From contig NZ_JAFBCZ010000031.1 in the NCBI RefSeq assembly GCF_016907925.1, positions 1 through 64,000 of the forward strand: DNA of 64,000 bases, given 5' to 3'. Of this stretch, positions 53,556 to 61,512 are shown piece by piece. Positions within the stretch are counted from its first letter, which is position 1, and every line of letters begins with the position of its first letter. A model generated the notes under the pieces. That model saw only the letters and a list, made by a program, of their open reading frames with translations. It did not search any database and was not told where the DNA came from. Source of the DNA: Herpetosiphon giganteus. Lineage in GTDB: Bacteria; Chloroflexota; Chloroflexia; Chloroflexales; Herpetosiphonaceae. A program made the position numbers and the translations under genes.

Positions 53556-55046
53556 ATGCAGATTCGTGTAGTACAAGGCGCTGTTGCTCAACAAGCCGAT
53601 GCCATTGTTGTTGTTGGTACGTGGGCGAATGAGGAACTGCCTGCCAGCGTTGCTGGTTTAATTGAAGCGAGTGATTGGTCAGGAAAGTACAAAAAAACTA
53701 CTGTGCTATACCTTGGCGCACAAGCGACAGGCAATCCCACCTTCGCCAGCCGCCGGGTGCTGTTGGTTGGTTTGGGCAAGCGCGAATTGTGGAACGCAGA
53801 ACGGGCGCGCGTGATTGGGGCAATTCTGGCCCAACGCATCCGCGATTTGGGCCTGACAAGCTATAGCCTGCCGTTGCTTGGCAGTGAAGTATTGGGCGTA
53901 AGCCGCACGGCTGAGGCCTTGAGCGAAGGTGCCTTATTGGGCGCATATCGCTTTGATGGCTTTAAAACCTTGCCCGACGATTTCGTGCCCTCAGTTGCCT
54001 TAGAACAGGTAAGCTTGGTTGCTGAAGCCGAGCTTGAAGCCGCCGAATTTGGCGCACAATGGGGCATTGCGTTGGCCCACGGGGTCAACCTTGCTCGCGA
54101 TTTGGGCAACAACCCGCCAATCGTTGCCACCCCAACCTACTTGGCCGAAGCCTCGAAAACGATCGCCCGCGACTATGGCATGACCTGTTTGGTGCTCGAC
54201 CACGAGCAACAACAAGAGTTGGGCATGGGCGCGTTGATTGGCGTTGCCAAAGGTGCTGCCGAGCCAGCTAAGTTTATTGTGTTGGAACACGGCCAAGCCG
54301 AGCCAGGCAAACCAACCATTTGTTTGGTTGGCAAAGGCATTACCTTCGATACCGGCGGGATTTCAATTAAGCCAGCTGATAACATGGACAAAATGAAAAT
54401 GGACATGCAAGGCGCTGGCGCAGTGATTGGCACCATGGAAGCGGTTGGCCGTTTGAAATTGCCAATTCACGTGGTGGCCTTGGTTGCTGCAACCGAAAAT
54501 ATGCCAGGTAGCAATGCCTATAAACCAGGCGATATTCTCAAGGCGATGAATGGCGTAACCATCGAAGTGCTCAACACCGATGCAGAAGGCCGCTTGGTGT
54601 TGGCCGATGCGCTTTCCTATGCCCAAAAATACAATCCTGCGGCGATTATTGACCTTGCAACCTTGACCGGTGCTTGTGTGGTGGCGCTCGGCTCGTATGC
54701 AGCTGGCGCAATGACCAACAACCAAGCCTTGTTGCAACGGGTACAGCAAGCTGCCGAAGGCTCAGGCGACCGCGTTTGGGAATTGCCATTGTGGGATGAA
54801 TATCGTCGCCAAGTGCGCTCGGATGTTGCCGACATCAAGAACACTGGTGGCCGCAACGGCGGGGCAATTACGGCAGGAGCCTTCTTGAGCCACTTCGTTG
54901 GCGATTATCCATGGGTACACTTGGATATTGCTGGCGTGGCTTGGACGGAAGATCAACCAAAGGAATATAACCCTAAAGGAGCAACCGGCTATGGGGTGCG
55001 CCTCTTGACGGAATTGCTGCGTGAGTGGAGTGGCGTTTCGTTATAG
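53556..55046 (+). CDS. pepA: Leucyl aminopeptidase (M17)
   Basis: 496 aa. M17 signature: 'GGISIKPADNMDKMKMDMQG' with the metal-binding residues, and 'EVLNTDAEGRLVLADALSYA', 'DLATLTGACVVALGSYAAG'. It is a cytoplasmic hexameric two-metal exopeptidase removing N-terminal amino acids. Its promoter is at 53474. A MBL hydrolase gene follows 14 bases downstream, co-transcribed. Confidence 0.97.
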   Translation: MQIRVVQGAVAQQADAIVVVGTWANEELPASVAGLIEASDWSGKYKKTTVLYLGAQATGNPTFASRRVLLVGLGKRELWNAERARVIGAILAQRIRDLGLTSYSLPLLGSEVLGVSRTAEALSEGALLGAYRFDGFKTLPDDFVPSVALEQVSLVAEAELEAAEFGAQWGIALAHGVNLARDLGNNPPIVATPTYLAEASKTIARDYGMTCLVLDHEQQQELGMGALIGVAKGAAEPAKFIVLEHGQAEPGKPTICLVGKGITFDTGGISIKPADNMDKMKMDMQGAGAVIGTMEAVGRLKLPIHVVALVAATENMPGSNAYKPGDILKAMNGVTIEVLNTDAEGRLVLADALSYAQKYNPAAIIDLATLTGACVVALGSYAAGAMTNNQALLQRVQQAAEGSGDRVWELPLWDEYRRQVRSDVADIKNTGGRNGGAITAGAFLSHFVGDYPWVHLDIAGVAWTEDQPKEYNPKGATGYGVRLLTELLREWSGVSL

Positions 55047-55060
55047 CGGGAGTGTGGTCT

Positions 55061-55978
55061 ATGGCTGGGACAATGCGGGTCACATTTTGGGGTGTGCGCG
55101 GTAGCTATCCGGTTCCCGGTCCGGATACTGTGCAGTTTGGCGGTAATACACCGTGTGTCGAAGTTGAGGTCAATGGGCATACGATTATTCTCGATGCGGG
55201 GACGGGAATTGTGCGCCTAGGCAATGATTTGTTGCGGCGAGCCAAAGAGCGCGGCGGCCCTGTGCGGGCTACCTTGCTGTTTAGCCATATGCACCACGAT
55301 CATACCCAAGGCTTTCCATTCTTTACTCCGGCCTATGTTGGCACCAGTATCCTGAATATTTTCGGGCCACGGGTATTCGAGCGTGATCTTGAGGAAACCT
55401 TGGCGCACTCGATGTTGCCGCCAAGCTTCCCAATCTCATTGGGCGAAATGAACTCGTTGAAGTTTATGCGCAACATGACCGAAACCGATATCTTGCTCTT
55501 CGATCCGAACCAAGATACGGTGACAGTCAAGAATTTTTACCACGATCAGATTGACGATGACCCTGATGTGGTGCAAATTCGGGCCATGCGATCGTATGCC
55601 CACCCCGAAGGTGTTTTTATCTATCGGGTGCAATGGCAGGGCAAAAGTGTGGTCTATGCCACCGACACCGAAGGCTATGTCAATACCGATCAGCGCTTGG
55701 CCGCGTTTGCCAACCAAACCGATTTGTTGATCCACGACGCTCAATATAGTGAAGCGCATTATCTCGGCCATAGCGGCTATAACGCTACCCAAGGTTGGGG
55801 CCATTCCACGCCCCAAATGGCTTGTGCAGTTGCCAAAGCGGCGCAAGCCAAACAATTAGTGCTGTTTCACCACGAGCCACGTTATAGCGATGCCATGATT
55901 CACGAGCTGGAACAGGCGGCGCAGGCAATTTTTGCCAACACAACCGCCGCTTACGAAGGCTTGAGCATCGAAATCTAA
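55061..55978 (+). CDS. MBL-fold metallo-hydrolase (second copy)
   Basis: 305 aa from ATG 55061 (GGGAG upstream; an in-frame ATG at 55025 lies inside pepA, and one at 55073 is possible). Signature 'LFSHMHHDHTQGFP' (HxHxDH at 76-81), 'ILDAGTGIVRLG', 'VVYATDTEGY', 'LLIHDAQYSEAHY', 'VLFHHEPRYSD'. It is clearly homologous to the protein at 15684-16655, and shares the same N-terminal 'VTFWGVRGSYPVPGPDTVQF'. The sequences are not near-identical. Function unknown. Confidence 0.92.
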   Translation: MAGTMRVTFWGVRGSYPVPGPDTVQFGGNTPCVEVEVNGHTIILDAGTGIVRLGNDLLRRAKERGGPVRATLLFSHMHHDHTQGFPFFTPAYVGTSILNIFGPRVFERDLEETLAHSMLPPSFPISLGEMNSLKFMRNMTETDILLFDPNQDTVTVKNFYHDQIDDDPDVVQIRAMRSYAHPEGVFIYRVQWQGKSVVYATDTEGYVNTDQRLAAFANQTDLLIHDAQYSEAHYLGHSGYNATQGWGHSTPQMACAVAKAAQAKQLVLFHHEPRYSDAMIHELEQAAQAIFANTTAAYEGLSIEI

Positions 55979-55993
55979 TTGAATGAACCCAAG

Positions 55994-56035
55994 GCCAATC
56001 GTGGTATGCTGAGGCTGCTACGATTGGCTTTTTTT
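55994..56035 (+). terminator. Rho-independent terminator
   Basis: GCCAATCGT (55994-56002) pairs with ACGATTGGC (56020-56028), with TTTTTTT after it. It ends the pepA-MBL transcript. Confidence 0.85.
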
Positions 56036-56052
56036 GTTGATGAGGAATTGGC

Positions 56053-56652
56053 ATGTCTCCACGGCGCGATGTGCGGGTTGAACGCACAGCTCAGATTATC
56101 GAGGCAGCAACCAGCTTGTTTGCCCAACATGGCATTGATCAAACCAGCATGGATATGCTGGCCAAGGCCGTTGGCATGAGCAAAGGGGTCTTGTATTGGT
56201 ATTTCGAAAGCAAGGAAGCAATTATCCTCGCCTTGCTTGAGCAGATGTTTAACCAGCCATTACTCGATGTGCAAGCCCTCCTCCAAGCCCCAGCATCAAC
56301 GGTTGCGCGCCTAACCCAATTAACCACGAACCTCGCCGCCAACTTGGAAGCCTTGCAGAGCCTTGTGCCATTGGCCCAAGAATTATATGCCTTATCGGCG
56401 CGCAATAGCAGTGTGCAAAGCTTTTTGAAGGGCTATTTTCAGCGCTATCGGGCCAGTTTGGCCACGTTAATCCAGCAAGGGCTGGAGCGTGGCGAATTCA
56501 GTTCAATCGACCCCGAGCAGGTTGCGTGGCATTTGGCAGCGCTTTACGAAGGCTCAACTATCTTGTGGTTGCTTGAGCCAACGCCGCAGCATCTAGCCAA
56601 GCAGTTAAACGCCGCCTTACAATTGTTGCTCAAGGCGATTGTCGTGGCCTAA
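56053..56652 (+). CDS. TetR-family transcriptional regulator
   Basis: 199 aa. TetR HTH at the N-terminus ('RTAQIIEAATSLFAQHGIDQ', 'MDMLAKAVGMSKGVLYWYFE', 'KEAIILALLEQMF'), followed by an all-helical ligand-binding domain. No divergent target gene is next to it; it may act in trans or autoregulate. Starts about 18 bases behind the previous terminator. Confidence 0.92.
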   Translation: MSPRRDVRVERTAQIIEAATSLFAQHGIDQTSMDMLAKAVGMSKGVLYWYFESKEAIILALLEQMFNQPLLDVQALLQAPASTVARLTQLTTNLAANLEALQSLVPLAQELYALSARNSSVQSFLKGYFQRYRASLATLIQQGLERGEFSSIDPEQVAWHLAALYEGSTILWLLEPTPQHLAKQLNAALQLLLKAIVVA

Positions 56653-56730
56653 GCCCGATTCTGTTTGGGCCGCGCAAAACTACGGTATACTATAGCCAGA
56701 GAATACTACTCCATGTAGGAGAACCTGTGT

Positions 56731-57087
56731 ATGGTCTTAGTTGTCGATGATTCGCCGTTTATTCGTGCGTTTGTGGCAGCAGCCCTAGCACGGATCGATG
56801 TGGCAACCTGCGAAGCTGAGAGTGTGAGGGCGGCGCGGGCAATCTGTCATAATCTGCCCCTTGATGCAGTTGTGGTTGATTTTGAGTTGCCCGATGAGCC
56901 AGGTGTAGCATTGTGTCAGGAGATGCAGCGTTCGAGCAATGTGCCAGTTGTGTTGATGAGTGGCCATAGCGAAGATGACGTGCGTGCGCAATTCCCCGTG
57001 CATCAACAACCCTATTTTCTCGCCAAACCCTTTACCTTAAATCAAATTCAAGGGCTGATTCGCCAAATTATCGGCGTTGCCTGCTAG
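56731..57087 (+). CDS. Single-domain response regulator (CheY-like)
   Basis: 118 aa, receiver only: Asp6-Asp7, phospho-acceptor Asp50 ('AVVVDFELPDEPG'), Ser77 and Lys99 ('YFLAKPFT'). TATACT at 56690-56695. The tRNA-Ser promoter begins within its last codons. Kinase partner unknown. Confidence 0.9.
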   Translation: MVLVVDDSPFIRAFVAAALARIDVATCEAESVRAARAICHNLPLDAVVVDFELPDEPGVALCQEMQRSSNVPVVLMSGHSEDDVRAQFPVHQQPYFLAKPFTLNQIQGLIRQIIGVAC

Positions 57088-57105
57088 CTCATTCTTTGGT
57101 ATAAT
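57077..57105 (+). promoter_or_regulatory. Promoter of tRNA-Ser
   Basis: TTGCCT at 57077-57082, 17 bp, TATAAT at 57100-57105, so start near 57112, five bases before the tRNA. The -35 overlaps the end of the receiver gene (stop at 57085-57087). Confidence 0.75.
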
Positions 57106-57116
57106 GCGCGGCGCAC

Positions 57117-57207
57117 GGGTGGGTCGCATAGTTGGTCGAGTGCGCGGCACTGGAAATGCCGTAGGGTGTCAAAGCTCTCGAGGGTTCGAATCCCTCTCCA
57201 CCCGCCA
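57117..57207 (+). tRNA. tRNA-Ser (anticodon GGA)
   Basis: Acceptor stem GGGTGGG/TCCACCC with a G discriminator and encoded CCA (57205-57207). D stem GCA/TGC; anticodon stem CGGCA/TGCCG with loop CTGGAAA, giving GGA (Ser, UCC/UCU). A long variable arm (57161-57178, GGGTGTC...) is typical of serine tRNAs; T stem GAGGG/CCCTC with loop TTCGAAT. Confidence 0.95.
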
Positions 57208-57244
57208 CCTTACACGCTATGAAGTTTCATGGCGTGTTGTTGTT

Positions 57245-57675
57245 TTAGCTGGGGGCTGGGGATTGGGGATCGGACATGTTGATCCACGAAGCGCACGAAG
57301 ATCACGAAGAATGAAACCGCGAAGATCACGAAGAGCGCGAAGCACGATTTTTTGCCACAGATTCCACAGATTGATTTGATTAATATTCCCCAAAAACCAA
57401 AGCCAATAGCCAATAACTGTAATGGTTCATCACGTTAACGACCGATTTCCCCTCACCCCCTAGCCCCCGCTCCCGCCCGCGAGGAGAGGGGGAACCACGA
57501 GACAAGTGCTCCCCTCGCCCGCGTCCAGTGGGAGAGGGGCTGGGGGTGAGGGGATGAAACATGTTGCCAACCTAATGAACCAAAGCCAATAGCCAATAGC
57601 CAATAGCCCCCTAGCCCCTATTCCCCGACCCCAAACTCTATGTTCTTTGTTCTATGCGCTATGCTCTTTCCATGC
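57245..57675. repeat. Composite intergenic repeat tract with C/G-rich hairpin element
   Basis: A 529-bp gap without a gene. 9-bp family (57280-57350, 'ccacgaagcgcacgaagatc'), the hairpin element from 'ggttcatcacgttaacgacc' (57423) through two C/G blocks to 'aacctaatgaaccaa' (57569-57584), then 8-bp words ccaatagc repeated (57586-57608) and 'ctatgctctttcc'. It is the fullest copy of the composite seen in the window. Confidence 0.8.
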
Positions 57676-57736
57676 TTTACATTTAAGCTCCGCTCGTATA
57701 TAGTACTAGCACAAATGTTTGTATTTGGAGGATGGA

Positions 57737-58138
57737 ATGAGTACAACTGCCAACGCTACGTTTAGTGTGGTGCAATGGGACGAAAAGCCGTATCACGAGC
57801 AAGCAGGCGAGGGCAAAACCACGCGCTCGCACGTCATCTATCGCTATGAAGGCGATTTAGTCGGCGAAAGCACGGTCGAATATCTGATGCACTACCCAGA
57901 AGCTGGCGATGCAACCTATGTTGGCTTACAGCGTTTTGTTGGCACGTTGGCTGGCAAAACTGGTAGTTTTGTCTTGAAGCATAATGGTACTGCCAATGCG
58001 GTTGATGTTTTCGATAGCATCGAAGTTGTGGCTGGCTCAGCAACTGGCGAATTGGCTGGCTTGCGCGGCGGTGGCAAACTTGCGCTTAGCGGCCATGCAG
58101 AAGGCTATCCATTTGCGCTTGAATACGAGTTTGTTTAA
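57737..58138 (+). CDS. DUF3224-family protein
   Basis: 133 aa from ATG 57737 (GGAGG upstream; ATG 57719 is in frame but at the SD itself). Beta-barrel-like with 'FSVVQWDEKPYHEQAGEGKT', 'GDATYVGLQRFVGTLAGKTG' and 'FVLKHNGTAN', as in DUF3224 (allene-oxide-cyclase-like barrel). Function unknown. It stands alone behind the repeat tract. Confidence 0.85.
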   Translation: MSTTANATFSVVQWDEKPYHEQAGEGKTTRSHVIYRYEGDLVGESTVEYLMHYPEAGDATYVGLQRFVGTLAGKTGSFVLKHNGTANAVDVFDSIEVVAGSATGELAGLRGGGKLALSGHAEGYPFALEYEFV

Positions 58139-58250
58139 GTGCTGAAACCTTCGCCCCATCGCCTGCGTACTATGGGCTAGAAGGATTGAGGTTCGAGCAT
58201 CAGCATTGCCTTGGCTAGTTCTTTTGGCAAGGCGAAAGGAACAAAAGGTC

Positions 58251-58754
58251 ATGGATTGTTCAGCATGTGGTCGTCACAACGAAACAGCAGCGGTATTTTG
58301 TATCTATTGTGGTTTTCGGCTTGAAACCGTCAATCAGGCCAAGCCAGTTCAGGCTGCCATTGGCAAGACAATAGATTTACGCCGTGAGTCTGCGCCTGCT
58401 GTGCAATCGATCCCTGTTCTGCCCAAGCTTGAGCCGGTCGTGCCACCAGTGGCCGCTGCCCAGCCTATTGCCCCAGTCTCCCGCCCGCGTAAGCAAGCAA
58501 ACGATGGCTTGATGCTGATTGGGATTATCCTGCTTGCGCTGGTCTTCTTTAGCAAGATTGCTATTCCAACATGGGCAGTGATTATGATGGCGATTGGTGT
58601 GTTTTCACTGCGCAATTCACGCCAGACGGCAGTTTGGATGATTGGGATTCCAATTCTGTTTATGACTGGTTGGTGGTGGGGAATTGTATTTCTGATCATG
58701 TTCAGCAACGATAAATCAAAAGGTTGCGGCATGAAACATTCATATAAGCATTAA
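58251..58754 (+). CDS. Zinc-ribbon membrane protein
   Basis: 167 aa from ATG 58251 (AAAGGAACAAAAGG upstream). A zinc ribbon at the start (Cys3, Cys6, Cys17 and Cys20, 'MDCSACGRHNETAAVFCIYC'), a proline-rich linker, and two or three membrane helices in the second half. Similar domain pairs occur in many bacteria and archaea; role unknown. Confidence 0.85.
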   Translation: MDCSACGRHNETAAVFCIYCGFRLETVNQAKPVQAAIGKTIDLRRESAPAVQSIPVLPKLEPVVPPVAAAQPIAPVSRPRKQANDGLMLIGIILLALVFFSKIAIPTWAVIMMAIGVFSLRNSRQTAVWMIGIPILFMTGWWWGIVFLIMFSNDKSKGCGMKHSYKH

Positions 58755-58775
58755 TCAATAAAATCTGCGATATTA

Positions 58776-58813
58776 AACAATGGCTCTGCTGCATTGCAGG
58801 GCTATTGTTTTTT
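58776..58813 (+). terminator. Rho-independent terminator
   Basis: AACAATGGCTCTGC and GCAGGGCTATTGTT (two G-U pairs) with TTTT after it, behind the zinc-ribbon gene. Confidence 0.85.
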
Positions 58814-58879
58814 AATGGGCTACGATCTATACTCGCTAGGTTTTGCTAGGCTCGCTAGTGAATTTTAGAGGAGTAAACC

Positions 58880-59347
58880 ATGGCCCAATATCTTTATGGG
58901 GATCGCATTGCAGCCCAAGGGCGTTTGATTCTTGGTTGCTCAGCAACCTTATTTGATGCAACCCGCAGCAAGCTTTTGCTGACGCGCCGCACCGATAATG
59001 GCCGCTGGTGCTTGCCTGGTGGCGCGTTTGATCCCGGCGAGTCGGTCAGCGAAGCCTGTGTGCGCGAGGTTTTTGAGGAAACTGGCCTGATTGTCGAAGT
59101 TGTGCGCTTGTTGGGCGTGTATAGCAATCCGCATCGTATGGTTCGCTACGCCGATGGCAATCAATATCACGTTGTTAGCCTTAATTTTGAGGTAGCGTTG
59201 GTTGGCGGCGAGCTTGGCCTCAGCAACGAAACCACCGAAGTTGGCTACTTCAGCGAGGCTGAAATTGCTACGATGGATATAATTGATCCTCACGTTGAGC
59301 GGCTGGCAACAATTTGGGCCAACGAGCCAGGTATTACAATTGCCTAA
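58880..59347 (+). CDS. NUDIX hydrolase
   Basis: 155 aa. Complete Nudix box starting at 'GGAFDPGESVSEACVREVFE' with EETGL after it. Substrate unknown (nucleoside diphosphate derivative). GAGGAG before ATG 58880. Single gene. Confidence 0.95.
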   Translation: MAQYLYGDRIAAQGRLILGCSATLFDATRSKLLLTRRTDNGRWCLPGGAFDPGESVSEACVREVFEETGLIVEVVRLLGVYSNPHRMVRYADGNQYHVVSLNFEVALVGGELGLSNETTEVGYFSEAEIATMDIIDPHVERLATIWANEPGITIA

Positions 59348-59354
59348 TATATGC

Positions 59355-59387
59355 AAAAAAGCCCCTCGCCCAAGCTTGGACGAGGGG
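59355..59387 (-). terminator. Rho-independent terminator
   Basis: CCCCTCGTCCAAG/CTTGGGCGAGGGG on the minus strand followed by CTTTTTTGC. It closes the PfpI gene and faces the NUDIX gene. Confidence 0.85.
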
Positions 59388-59406
59388 TTGAGGCGAGCAA
59401 AATAGC

Positions 59407-59970
59407 TTATTGCCCAACTTGCTTATGAATACCTTCGCCTAATTCTTCGATAAATTTGCGATTGAAGGCTGGAATATCCTGTGGATTGCGGCTTGTGACC
59501 AAGCCATTATCGACCACGACTTCGCGATCAACCCATTCGGCCCCAGCATTTTTGAGGTCGCTTTGCAAGGTTGGGTACGAAGTCATCAAGCGGCCTTTGA
59601 CAATTCCTGCATCAATCAGCGGCCATGGGCCATGGCAAATTGCGGCAATTGGCTTGCCTGCCTCAGCTATCGCCCGCACAAAATTCAAAACACTCTCTTC
59701 ACGGCGCAGTTTATCGGGGTTCATCACTCCGCCAGGCAACAAAAGCCCATCATAATCGGCGGGGTTCACTTGCTCAAGCGTATGATCGACAGTGACTTCG
59801 CTGCCCCAATCTTGGTCTTTCCAGCCGCGAATCGCGCCAGCCTTGAGCGAAATCACATGGGTTTCAGCGCCAGCTTGTTCAAGCGCTGCTTTTGGTTCTT
59901 CAAGCTCACTTTGCTCAAAACCATTTGTTGCAATAATTGCTACACGTTTGCCTTTTAAGTGATGACTCAT
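59407..59970 (-). CDS. PfpI/DJ-1-type glutamine amidotransferase-like protein
   Basis: 187 aa. 'RVAIIATNGFEQSELEEPKA' with the conserved Glu, nucleophile Cys112-His113 ('IAAICHGPWPLIDAG'), and 'NPADYDGLLLPGGVMNPDKL'. It belongs to the PfpI group (YhbO-like; protease or glyoxalase/deglycase activity debated). AGGAGG before ATG 59970. Confidence 0.93.
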   Translation of the reverse strand: MSHHLKGKRVAIIATNGFEQSELEEPKAALEQAGAETHVISLKAGAIRGWKDQDWGSEVTVDHTLEQVNPADYDGLLLPGGVMNPDKLRREESVLNFVRAIAEAGKPIAAICHGPWPLIDAGIVKGRLMTSYPTLQSDLKNAGAEWVDREVVVDNGLVTSRNPQDIPAFNRKFIEELGEGIHKQVGQ

Positions 59971-60042
59971 TATGCATACCTCCTGTTACACCTTTGTTTT
60001 ATGCAATCACAGAAGGCAAGATTCAGGCCACAGGTGGCTAAG

Positions 60043-60072
60043 TCGGCCTCGATCAGCATTGATCGAGGCCGA
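60043..60072 (-). terminator. Perfect 13-bp hairpin after the FAD monooxygenase gene
   Basis: TCGGCCTCGATCA, loop GCAT, TGATCGAGGCCGA. It lies seven bases beyond the stop at 60079, without a T tract, similar to 4229-4258. Confidence 0.6.
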
Positions 60073-60078
60073 TTGTGG

Positions 60079-61437
60079 TTATTTGTTGGGGGCTGCGGGC
60101 ACGCTGCTTGGTGGTTGCTTACGGAAAAATTTGGCAGCTGCCAAGAATACTTTTGGCGCAAATAAACTTGCTGCCGAGCCAATCATATGAATTGCGCCAA
60201 CCATGGCGTTGGTGGCGGCGCGATTGCCTGCTGCTGCCATGTTCACCTTGTCGCTATACCATTGCAGCACGCGAATTGGCAAAAGTGGCTTGTAGGTCGG
60301 CGTGTCAGCTAAACGTGAATCTTCGCTAATTGTGGTGATCCAGCCTGATTTGTTGCGGCGCGCCAAGGCTTTTTGAAAGCCCAAGGCCCATGGTGCGCTG
60401 CCAACGCCTTCCCGTAGGAGCCATGCGGCCAAGAGTTGGGCGCTGAGCGTCGTGTTGGTAATGCCTTGACCATAAATTGGATTCAAAGCACACACGCTAT
60501 CGGCAATGGCAATTAATCCGGCGGGCATCACTGGCAGTTGTTCGTAATGCAGCCAACGATTTTCGGTTTTGGCATAGCCATAGACTTGGCTGGCGGGCGT
60601 GAATTTTTGGGTTATTTCGGCCACGAGCGGAGTGCGCATACGCGCCAGCCAAGCCTCAAACTCGGCGTTATCGGTTGGTGGGCGTTGGCTGCCAACGCCG
60701 CCAATCGTCAGCAACCATTGGTCGTTTTCAACTTTGAGAAAGGTTGCGCCATGGCGAATATGCGGCGGCATGGGCATGACAAACAGGGCTGGCCAGCCTT
60801 GCCAATCGGCGGGAGCGGTGTACATGCGCGTGGCATAGCCAACATCCGATTTATAAATTGTCTCTTTGACACGGCCAAATTGATGTTGTTCGAGCCATTC
60901 GGGCAGTTTCGATGGCCGCCCAGCCGCATCGACCACCAAATTAGCTGCAACCTCGCGCTGCTCGCCAGTATCGCGATTGCGCACCTGCACGCCAACAACT
61001 TGCCGCCCATGAAACAGCAAATCGGTCACATCGTGGCGAGTCTGAATTTCGATATTGGCAATTTGGCGAATGCGGCCCAAAATTGCCGCATCGAACAATG
61101 GGCGGGTGGCGATAATGCTGCGATAGTTTGATGGCTGTGGTTCGGCCCAGCCAGCGGCAAATAAATAGCGGCAATCGTTCATGAGATCAAGCTCGTTGCC
61201 GCCAAGTGCCTTCATATCGTCGCGCAGATTGGGGAACAGTTTTTCTAGCTCCAGCAGCCCGCGCATGAGCAACAAGTGCAATTGACGGCCTTGGGGAACA
61301 CCAGCCCGAAATTGCACGCCATCTGGCAAACTATCGCGCTCCAAAATGGTTACTTTGCTATACACCTCGCTCAACACCCGCGCGCTGAGCAAGCCGCCGA
61401 TGCTGGCTCCAATTACAATCGCATGGTCACGTCTCAC
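60079..61437 (-). CDS. FAD-dependent monooxygenase-like protein (copy 1)
   Basis: 452 aa, GTG start at 61437 with GGGAGG upstream. FAD motif 'HAIVIGASIGGLLSARVLSE' with Glu/Arg in 'VTILERDSLPDG', second motif 'LPVMPAGLIAIADSVCALNP' ('GD' replaced by 'AD'), 'YGQGITNTTLSAQLLAAWLL'. It matches FAD-dependent hydroxylase/geranylgeranyl-reductase-like proteins of secondary metabolism. It is a paralogue of the gene 75 bases upstream (61513-62874), same strand. Product unknown. Confidence 0.85.
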   Translation of the reverse strand: MRRDHAIVIGASIGGLLSARVLSEVYSKVTILERDSLPDGVQFRAGVPQGRQLHLLLMRGLLELEKLFPNLRDDMKALGGNELDLMNDCRYLFAAGWAEPQPSNYRSIIATRPLFDAAILGRIRQIANIEIQTRHDVTDLLFHGRQVVGVQVRNRDTGEQREVAANLVVDAAGRPSKLPEWLEQHQFGRVKETIYKSDVGYATRMYTAPADWQGWPALFVMPMPPHIRHGATFLKVENDQWLLTIGGVGSQRPPTDNAEFEAWLARMRTPLVAEITQKFTPASQVYGYAKTENRWLHYEQLPVMPAGLIAIADSVCALNPIYGQGITNTTLSAQLLAAWLLREGVGSAPWALGFQKALARRNKSGWITTISEDSRLADTPTYKPLLPIRVLQWYSDKVNMAAAGNRAATNAMVGAIHMIGSAASLFAPKVFLAAAKFFRKQPPSSVPAAPNK

Positions 61438-61512
61438 AACACACCTCCCACGGGCTAGGATGCTCGACTTCTATTCTAGGAGTATAGCAAAGCTAAGCCT
61501 GCTTGCCTATGC

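Noticed and set aside
60538..61131. 197-aa + strand ORF within the FAD monooxygenase gene
   Set aside because: Antisense shadow; the minus-strand protein has full FAD motifs.
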